From an uncultured Candidatus Melainabacteria bacterium (GTDB taxonomy: Bacteria; Cyanobacteriota; Vampirovibrionia; Gastranaerophilales; Gastranaerophilaceae), in assembly GCA_934728585.1 (NCBI GenBank), contig CAKVDZ010000010.1:4980-68979 (forward strand): a stretch of 64,000 nt of DNA, read 5' to 3'. Shown in pieces: positions 58,369-64,000 of this stretch. A program made the position numbers and the translations under genes. The notes under the pieces were generated by a model that was not told the origin of the DNA, ran no database searches, and saw nothing but the letters and a program-made list of their open reading frames with translations. The stretch's first letter is position 1, and each line of letters starts with the position of its first letter.

Positions 58369-59257
58369 TAAAAATTCCTTTTACAAAATTGATTATGTTT
58401 ATCCATAAATCATTTGATTGAACAAAATATGCGAAATAATAGTACATTACAGGGATTGTGAAAATGTAACTATCAGTTCTGTCTAAAAATCCACCGTGAC
58501 CTGGAAGTAAGTCGCCTGAATCCTTAACCCCAGCATCACGTTTCATTAGAGATTCGCACAAATCGCCAATTTGAGCGAAAGTTGTTACTAAAATGCCAGC
58601 TATTAAAGCGTGATACCAAGGTAATTTTATAAAGTATGCGATTATAAAACCACCAATCAAAGCACAAACGGCACCGCCAATTGAGCCCTCTATAGTTTTG
58701 TTTGGACTAATTACTGGAGCAAGTTTGTGTTTACCGAATTTTCTGCCAAAGTAGTAGCAACCAACGTCAGTGATTATTACCAATAAAAACATAAATAAAA
58801 CATATCCTAAGCCAGCGCTTAAAATATCAGTTTTTAATATCATTTGTAGAGAAGTGTGATTGTTTGCACCCAAATCTCTTAAAAACAATAAGTGAAGTGG
58901 AAACCAACCGCTATAAACAAAGCCAACAATTGTAGTTGAAGCGTTTGCTATATACGGTTGTTTTCCTCTAAATAAAACCCACATAAAAGCTGTCATTGTG
59001 CCAACGGTGAATGCTAATGGTACTAAATTAAAACAATTGAAGTATGCCATTACTGCAAAAATAGCATCAGCAAAAAATATAACTTTTAAACTTGGATAAA
59101 ATCCTTTATGTTCAAGGATATTAACGAACTCTTTCGAAGCTAAGAAAATAATTACAGACACCAAAAGCAGCAGTGGTAAGCCACCGAAAATAATGCATGC
59201 AAGGGCGATTAACCCAAAAATCCAACCTGTAATTACTCTTAGAATTGAGTTGTTCAT
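58361..59257 (-). CDS. cdsA: Phosphatidate cytidylyltransferase
   Basis: CdsA makes CDP-diacylglycerol for phospholipid synthesis at the inner membrane. The 298-residue protein has about eight hydrophobic segments and the CDS signature SLMKRDAGVKDSGDLLPGHG followed by GFLDRTDS near the C-terminus, preceded by ISPNKTIEGSIGG. It overlaps frr by one base. uppS, often between frr and cdsA, is not here. Confidence 0.95.
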   Translation of the reverse strand: MNNSILRVITGWIFGLIALACIIFGGLPLLLLVSVIIFLASKEFVNILEHKGFYPSLKVIFFADAIFAVMAYFNCFNLVPLAFTVGTMTAFMWVLFRGKQPYIANASTTIVGFVYSGWFPLHLLFLRDLGANNHTSLQMILKTDILSAGLGYVLFMFLLVIITDVGCYYFGRKFGKHKLAPVISPNKTIEGSIGGAVCALIGGFIIAYFIKLPWYHALIAGILVTTFAQIGDLCESLMKRDAGVKDSGDLLPGHGGFLDRTDSYIFTIPVMYYYFAYFVQSNDLWINIINFVKGIFNA

Positions 59258-59823
59258 TATACTGTCATAACCTCTTTTTCTTTGTCTGCAACTTCTTTAT
59301 CAACAATTCCAGTGTATTTGTCAGTTAATTTTTGGATTTTGTCTTGGTTGTCTTTAACCATATCTTCAGGTAAGTTTTCAGACTTTTCAAGTTTTTTCAA
59401 TTCATCAGTCATATCGCGACGAACGTTTCTTACTTGAACTTTTGTTTCTTCACCGAATTTTTTAACATCTTTAGTGATTTCTTTTCTTTTTTCTTCAGTT
59501 AAAGGAGGGAAGTTCAATCTAATTGAAACACCGTCGTTGTTAGGAGCAACGCCTAATTCAGCTTTGATGATTGATTTTTCAACTTCTTTTAAAACAGATT
59601 TATCAAATGGAGCGATAACAAGAGTTGTACCTTCTGATACTGTAACTTGAGCCATTTGTTTTAATGGAGTTGGAGCTCCATAGTATTCAACCATAACTTT
59701 ATCAAGCATAGCAGGGTTTGCACGACCTGTTCTAACTGTAGAAAAATCTCTGTGTAATTGGTTTAGAGCTTTTTCCATTTTTTCTGTACCATTTTTAAAT
59801 AATGCGTCTAATGCTTCTGACAT
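59257..59823 (-). CDS. frr: Ribosome recycling factor
   Basis: Frr splits post-termination ribosomes with EF-G. The 188-residue protein has the typical parts: FSTVRTGRANPAMLDKVMVE, YYGAPTPLKQMAQVTVSEG, then PPLTEEKRKEITKDVKKFGE and a long C-terminal helix. It follows pyrH by 18 bases, the usual order. Confidence 0.97.
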   Translation of the reverse strand: MSEALDALFKNGTEKMEKALNQLHRDFSTVRTGRANPAMLDKVMVEYYGAPTPLKQMAQVTVSEGTTLVIAPFDKSVLKEVEKSIIKAELGVAPNNDGVSIRLNFPPLTEEKRKEITKDVKKFGEETKVQVRNVRRDMTDELKKLEKSENLPEDMVKDNQDKIQKLTDKYTGIVDKEVADKEKEVMTV

Positions 59824-59841
59824 TGTTTAACCTCTTTCTTA

Positions 59842-60567
59842 TTATTGTTTTCCTACGTAAGTTCCGATTTTTTCACCTAAAATAATTTTCTTGATAGCGT
59901 CTTTAGCTTTGAAATCGAAAACTATAATAGGAATATTATTTTGTTGGCATAAATCGCAAGCGGATCTGTCCATAACTTTCAAATCGTGTTTGATAATTTC
60001 ATCATAATCAATATTTTCAAGCTTTTTAGCGTCTTTATTAACATTTGGGTCGTCTGTATAAACGCCATCAACGCCATTTTTAGCCATTAACATAACTTTT
60101 GCATCAATTTCAGATGCTCTTAAGGCACTTGCTGTGTCGGTTGTAAAGAACGGATTGCCTGTACCACCTGCGAATATTACGACACGACCTTTTTCAAGGT
60201 GTCTGTTAGCTTTAAATCTGATATAAGGTTCAGCAATTTCGTTCATTTCGATTGCTGATTGAACTCTGCAAGGTACTTCAATTTTCTTCAAGGCTGATTG
60301 AAGTGCAAGAGCGTTCATAACGGTTGCAAGCATACCCAAGTAGTCGCCTGAAGCTCTGTCCATACCTAAACGAGCGCTGTTTTTCATACCTCTAAAGATA
60401 TTTCCACCACCAACAACGACAGCAACTTCAACGCCCATATCGTGAATTTGTTTGATTTCTTCAGCGATAAATTCAACAGGCTTGTAGTCGATACCGAATT
60501 GTTGTTCACCTAAAAGCGCTTCACCGCTGATTTTTAATAAAATTCTTTTATATTTTAAATTTTCCAT
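59842..60567 (-). CDS. pyrH: Uridylate kinase (PyrH)
   Basis: PyrH phosphorylates UMP to UDP. The 241-residue protein has YKRILLKISGEALLGEQQFG, VVVGGGNIFRG, DYLGMLATVMNALALQ, FAGGTGNPFFTTDTAS and AKNGVDGVYTDDP. All are typical of bacterial UMP kinases. GAGGAG lies five bases before the ATG. It is the first gene of a long minus-strand operon reaching the pilin at 54.0 kb. Confidence 0.97.
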   Translation of the reverse strand: MENLKYKRILLKISGEALLGEQQFGIDYKPVEFIAEEIKQIHDMGVEVAVVVGGGNIFRGMKNSARLGMDRASGDYLGMLATVMNALALQSALKKIEVPCRVQSAIEMNEIAEPYIRFKANRHLEKGRVVIFAGGTGNPFFTTDTASALRASEIDAKVMLMAKNGVDGVYTDDPNVNKDAKKLENIDYDEIIKHDLKVMDRSACDLCQQNNIPIIVFDFKAKDAIKKIILGEKIGTYVGKQ

Positions 60568-60604
60568 AAAAACTCCTCGAGATGTTTAAGTAAATGGTAC
60601 CTTA

Positions 60605-60634
60605 AATATATTTTAAAGTAAAGTTATGGGTAAA
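60605..60634 (-). promoter_or_regulatory. Probable promoter of the pyrH operon
   Basis: On the minus strand TTTACC and TATATT are separated by 18 bases, about 40 bases before the pyrH start. Confidence 0.4.
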
Positions 60635-60707
60635 ATTTAGTTTACATTTAAAAATTCAAAATAAGAATTTTCGTGAAATAAAAATAGGCAATATTTTAAT
60701 GATAATG

Positions 60708-60735
60708 TTTACAAATAATATTTATAGTATATGAT
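60708..60735 (+). promoter_or_regulatory. Promoter of the glycosyltransferase operon
   Basis: TTTACA and TATGAT are separated by 16 bases, followed by TGGAGAA as ribosome binding site before the ATG at 60757. Confidence 0.55.
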
Positions 60736-60756
60736 TTACTTACTGGAGAATATTTA

Positions 60757-61884
60757 ATGCAACTTTTTTCTGTAAATTATGACATAAATCACATAAAAAT
60801 TAATTTTTTGGGTTTAAAACTTTCTTTTGCTCAGCCGTACAGAAAAAAGAATGTAGAAAGATTTTTAAAACACGAGGTTTTGCCTAATACAGTTTTAATT
60901 ACAGAGATTAATTGTTGTCATTTGGAAACTTTACCTGCGTATTGCAATTATTTTAAAAGACTGGGATATAATGTAGAGGTGCTTGTTAATGGTTCTGACG
61001 ACGGAGTTTTTAGTAGGTTACCTTATAAAAATAAAATATGGAAATTACATACAAAAGAAATTTCTGAAGTCTTACAGAACAAAGAAATTTGCCAAAAATA
61101 TGAGCATATTGTTATAAATTCAAAAGTTGTTTATTTCCCACATAAGGATATTGATATTGAAGATTATTTACCCGATTTAGCCAAAGGTAAATATCAAAAT
61201 GTTTATGTTCAACATCATTTAGAAGATTATGATGAAAGTTTAAAACAAATTGTTCTTGCAAACCCAGCAAAAAAAGAGTATTTGAATAAATTTGTTGTTA
61301 ACCCGAACTATTTTGGCGATGTGAAAATTACGCCAAAAAATAAAATTACACAATTTATTACGGTTGGAAATCTTGAAGCAGAAAGACGTAATATTCAGTT
61401 GTTAATAGATGCAGTAGAGCAATTGTGTAAACAAAATATAAAAATTTTTAAAATTGTTGTTATAGGTAGAGGGGATTTGCAAGCTTTACCTAAAAATATC
61501 AGAAATTATTTTGAAATAAAAGGGAAATTAAGTTTTTCAGATATGTATAAAGCTTTAGAAATTTCTGATTTCTTTTTACCACTACTAGATCCAGAGAATA
61601 AAGCGCATGGAAGATATTTAACTTGCGGAACAAGTGGTAGTTTTCAATTAATTTATGGATTTAAAAAGCCTTGCATCATTCATGAAAAGTTTGCGAATGT
61701 TTATGGTTTTGATGAAACAAATTCAATTTGTTATGCAAAAAATGAAAAACTTGGCGAAAAAATGTCAAAAGCTATAAATATGAAAAATTCAGAATATGAA
61801 GTTTTAATTGAGGGCATAAAAAGACTAGAAAAAAACGTTACGGAATTATCAATAGAAAATTTGAAAGGTATGTTAGATGACTAA
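60757..61884 (+). CDS. Glycosyltransferase, GT4-like fold
   Basis: The 375-residue protein shows a GT-B type C-terminal half: ITQFITVGNLEAERRNIQLL, then IFKIVVIGRGDL, FEIKGKLSFSDMYKALEISD and FFLPLLDP, followed by GTSGSFQLIYGFKKPCIIHE in the donor-binding region. The N-terminal half is less conserved. Sugar and acceptor are unknown. It begins a set of three glycosyltransferase genes, overlapping the next one by eight bases, so a capsule, O-antigen or other surface glycan is probable. Confidence 0.78.
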   Translation: MQLFSVNYDINHIKINFLGLKLSFAQPYRKKNVERFLKHEVLPNTVLITEINCCHLETLPAYCNYFKRLGYNVEVLVNGSDDGVFSRLPYKNKIWKLHTKEISEVLQNKEICQKYEHIVINSKVVYFPHKDIDIEDYLPDLAKGKYQNVYVQHHLEDYDESLKQIVLANPAKKEYLNKFVVNPNYFGDVKITPKNKITQFITVGNLEAERRNIQLLIDAVEQLCKQNIKIFKIVVIGRGDLQALPKNIRNYFEIKGKLSFSDMYKALEISDFFLPLLDPENKAHGRYLTCGTSGSFQLIYGFKKPCIIHEKFANVYGFDETNSICYAKNEKLGEKMSKAINMKNSEYEVLIEGIKRLEKNVTELSIENLKGMLDD

Positions 61885-62833
61885 GGTACCTGTAGTTTTT
61901 GCATTTAGTAATAATTTTGCGATGCCAGCAAGTATTGCAATTAAATCTTTAATTGCAAATAAAAATGTATCAACAGAATATGATATTTTTGTTATTTATG
62001 ATGAATTATCAGAACAAGTTAAACAAAAAATAGAAACTATAACTGACATAAATTGGTTAAAAATTGATGATAAAATTTTTGATAAAGCTCCGTCAAACTC
62101 ATATTGGACGAAATCAGTTTACTATAGACTTGTAATACCTCAATTAATAAAAGAATATGATAAGGTTATATATTCTGATGTTGATGTATTATTTAAGAGT
62201 GATTTATCAGAAATCTTTAATTGCGGTATTGAAAATACTTATTGGGCTGGAGTTATTGCGGAAAAGAATGATAAAAATACTCAATGTCATCAATATTTTC
62301 CTGAAAATAAGAACGAATATATTTATATGTCTGGCTTTATGCTAGTTAATTGTAAAAAAATGCGTGATGATGATTTTGTGTCAAAGATGTTTGATACAAT
62401 CGAAAAATTTGCTGAAAGATTAGATATGTTTGATTTAGAGGTTTTGAATTTATCAACTGACAAAATCTCTACAGTGCCATTTGAATATTGTGTTTTAGAA
62501 AATATCTACGATGAAGAAAATATAAAAAACGCACCAGAGTATCCTTGGTTAAGTAAGGTTTATCCTGATGAAATACTTTTAAACGCAAAGAAAAATCCTA
62601 AGATTATTCATTATGCTGGTAAAAACCCAAAAATTTGGAAAAGAAAAACAAAGGATATTCCACAATATTACTTTGAATACATAAAAAACTCACCATTTTA
62701 TAAAAAGGAATATTATTTTCCAACATTAAAAATGGTTGTGAAAAAACTAGCATATAAAATACTTGCAAAAATAAGCTTAAATAGAGAAACAAGAAAAATT
62801 TATAAGAATAAATTAAGCGAATATCATTATTAG
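61877..62833 (+). CDS. Glycosyltransferase family 8 (LgtC-like)
   Basis: The 318-residue protein matches GT8 galactosyl/glucosyl transferases: VVFAFSNNFAMPASIAIKSL at the N-terminus, YYRLVIPQLIKEYDKVIYSD followed by the metal-binding DVDVLF, YMSGFMLVNCKKMR, and NPKIIHYAGKNPKIWK with the conserved H-x-x-G-x-x-K-x-W. Such enzymes add hexoses to lipopolysaccharide or other surface glycans. A Tyr/Lys-rich C-terminal tail may associate with the membrane. Confidence 0.9.
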   Translation: MTKVPVVFAFSNNFAMPASIAIKSLIANKNVSTEYDIFVIYDELSEQVKQKIETITDINWLKIDDKIFDKAPSNSYWTKSVYYRLVIPQLIKEYDKVIYSDVDVLFKSDLSEIFNCGIENTYWAGVIAEKNDKNTQCHQYFPENKNEYIYMSGFMLVNCKKMRDDDFVSKMFDTIEKFAERLDMFDLEVLNLSTDKISTVPFEYCVLENIYDEENIKNAPEYPWLSKVYPDEILLNAKKNPKIIHYAGKNPKIWKRKTKDIPQYYFEYIKNSPFYKKEYYFPTLKMVVKKLAYKILAKISLNRETRKIYKNKLSEYHY

Positions 62834-62848
62834 AAAGGAAAAAGCAAT

Positions 62849-64000
62849 TTGAGTATCTTTAATTTTGTAAAAAATAAAAATAAGGTAAAATTTATAAATA
62901 AAATTATATCTGAAAATATTAAAAACGATAATTTTATATATATTTTTGCTTATTCATACTTTGATAAAGATGGTATAAATTATTATTCTGGTGGTGGAGA
63001 ACGTTATGTTAATGATTTATCTGAAATTATTTTAAGTTTAGGTTATAAACCTGTTTTAATTCAAAAAGGAAACCCTTTTGCAAAAGAAGCTTGGTCAAAA
63101 AACTTTAATAATATGTTAGTTATTGGAGTTAACGCAGATGAAGAAAATTATTTTAACATAATAGCAAATTTAAATTCACCAAAATTAGCTATTTATTCGG
63201 GTAGTGATAATTGGGGAATAAAAGCTCACCATCCATCAATATTACTTAGTCATGGTATAACGTGGGATACACCTGAAGAAAATGCAAACTTGGAAAAGTT
63301 ACAAAAAAATTTGAATTTTGCAGATTATATAATATCTGTAGATACAAATACTATATCTTGGTATCGCAGTACGTTTCCAAAATTAATAAAGAAAAATAAT
63401 ATAAAGATGAAATATATTCCAAATTATGTTGACTTAGATTTATTTACTCCAAATTCGAACAAACATTCAGATTATGTTACTATCATATATCCACGACGTT
63501 GTTGTGAAGAAAGAGGTTTTTGGCTTATAGCAAATGTAATACCAAAAGTTTTACAAGAATTTAAAAACGTTAAATTTAACTTGGTTGGCTATGCTCATTC
63601 AAAGGAAATTGAAGACAAGATTAAAAAATTGAAAGAACAATATCCAAACAATGTATATCATAGTGTCGTTAATGCACAAGAAATGGTAGACCAGTACCAA
63701 AATGCGGATATTGCCGTTGTTCCTACTTTGTATTGCGAAGGAACTTCTTTATCGTGTATTGAAGCTATGGCTTGTGGTAATGCTGTTATTACAACTGATG
63801 TGGGAGGTTTGCCAAATTTAGTCATAAACAATTATAATGGTGTACTTACAGAACCAGATGAAACAGAAATTTATGAAGCTCTCCAAAAAGTTATTATAAA
63901 TACAGAGTATAGAAAACGATTGCAAGAAAATGCATTAGATGTTGTTAAAGTTTTTTCTAAAAAAGAATGGACAGAAAAGTGGGAGGCTATTTTAAAAAGA
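62849..64000 (+). CDS. Glycosyltransferase family 4 (3' end beyond window)
   Basis: A TTG start has GAAAGGA upstream, and 384 codons run to the edge without a stop. The C-terminal part has the retaining GT-B signature: FNLVGYAHS, then YQNADIAVVPTLYCEGTSLS and CIEAMACGNAVITTDVGGLP, with the E-x7-E motif. The N-terminal part has the glycine loop YSGGGERYVNDLSEII. Together with the two genes before it, it suggests a surface-polysaccharide locus continuing to the right. Confidence 0.85.
   Translation, partial: MSIFNFVKNKNKVKFINKIISENIKNDNFIYIFAYSYFDKDGINYYSGGGERYVNDLSEIILSLGYKPVLIQKGNPFAKEAWSKNFNNMLVIGVNADEENYFNIIANLNSPKLAIYSGSDNWGIKAHHPSILLSHGITWDTPEENANLEKLQKNLNFADYIISVDTNTISWYRSTFPKLIKKNNIKMKYIPNYVDLDLFTPNSNKHSDYVTIIYPRRCCEERGFWLIANVIPKVLQEFKNVKFNLVGYAHSKEIEDKIKKLKEQYPNNVYHSVVNAQEMVDQYQNADIAVVPTLYCEGTSLSCIEAMACGNAVITTDVGGLPNLVINNYNGVLTEPDETEIYEALQKVIINTEYRKRLQENALDVVKVFSKKEWTEKWEAILKR

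Noticed and set aside
1..64000. tRNA or rRNA genes
   Set aside because: No cloverleaf with a T-arm GTTCRA block in non-coding DNA, and no rRNA-like stretch, was found by eye; a covariance search would be decisive.

Overview
The window is AT-rich, gene-dense bacterial chromosome, cut by a partial gene at each end. Several signs point to a fermentative, Gram-negative-type gut bacterium, most likely of the non-photosynthetic cyanobacterial sister group (Vampirovibrionia/Melainabacteria, e.g. Gastranaerophilales): low GC with A/T third positions, prepilin N-termini of the FTLAE..GIIGVVAALTIP type, an [FeFe]-hydrogenase maturase (HydG), a sigma-28 factor, and short GC-rich dispersed repeats. This placement is inference from protein style, not from a marker search. 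UGA acts as a stop codon here, because prfB carries the classical UGA-dependent frameshift.

Layout. At 0-0.7 kb is a partial CoA-disulfide-reductase-like flavoprotein. At 1-8.1 kb is a tight plus-strand cell-wall operon, murF-mraY-murD-ftsW-murG-folC. At 8.2-14 kb are minus-strand genes for a metallophosphatase, RecJ and a CtpA-type protease. At 14.2-21.2 kb are plus-strand genes: a pair of KGEIE-domain proteins, mnmA, an HELGH metallopeptidase-like protein behind a perfect consensus promoter, pxpA, yvcK, and a membrane protein with a degenerate cyclase-like domain. At 21.1-31.8 kb are minus-strand genes: mnmE-ribE-ribBA-acetyltransferase-Asn/Pro-rich protein, a helical Gln/Asn-rich protein, a DegT aminotransferase with a tandem 94-nt repeat starting beside its stop codon, a LuxR-type regulator, and three small membrane proteins behind recF. 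From 32 to 36 kb there are a sigma-28 factor, a phytase-like beta-propeller protein, a small secreted protein, and then a 1.1-kb repeat mosaic that hides an unlisted 55-codon gene.

At 36.3-40 kb are sdaAB-sdaAA, membrane proteins, and a prepilin whose 77-residue leader is encoded by dispersed repeat sequence. At 40-60.6 kb are mostly minus-strand housekeeping operons: hisS; metG-prfB; proS-hinT and two speE paralogs; efp-accB-accC; and pyrH-frr-cdsA-rnc-rpe-rsgA-ispA-PAP2-pilin. HydG (plus) and a 32-residue hydrophobic peptide gene (minus) sit between hisS and prfB. The window ends with three plus-strand glycosyltransferases, probably the start of a surface-polysaccharide locus.

The most unusual signals are: the repeat-encoded prepilin leader; the hydrophobic micro-gene with a near-perfect ribosome binding site and terminator hairpins on both strands; the degenerate second SpeE; the KGEIE-domain pair; and the metallopeptidase-like protein under a textbook TTGACA-17-TATAAT promoter. 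No tRNA, rRNA, CRISPR array, transposase or prophage was seen.
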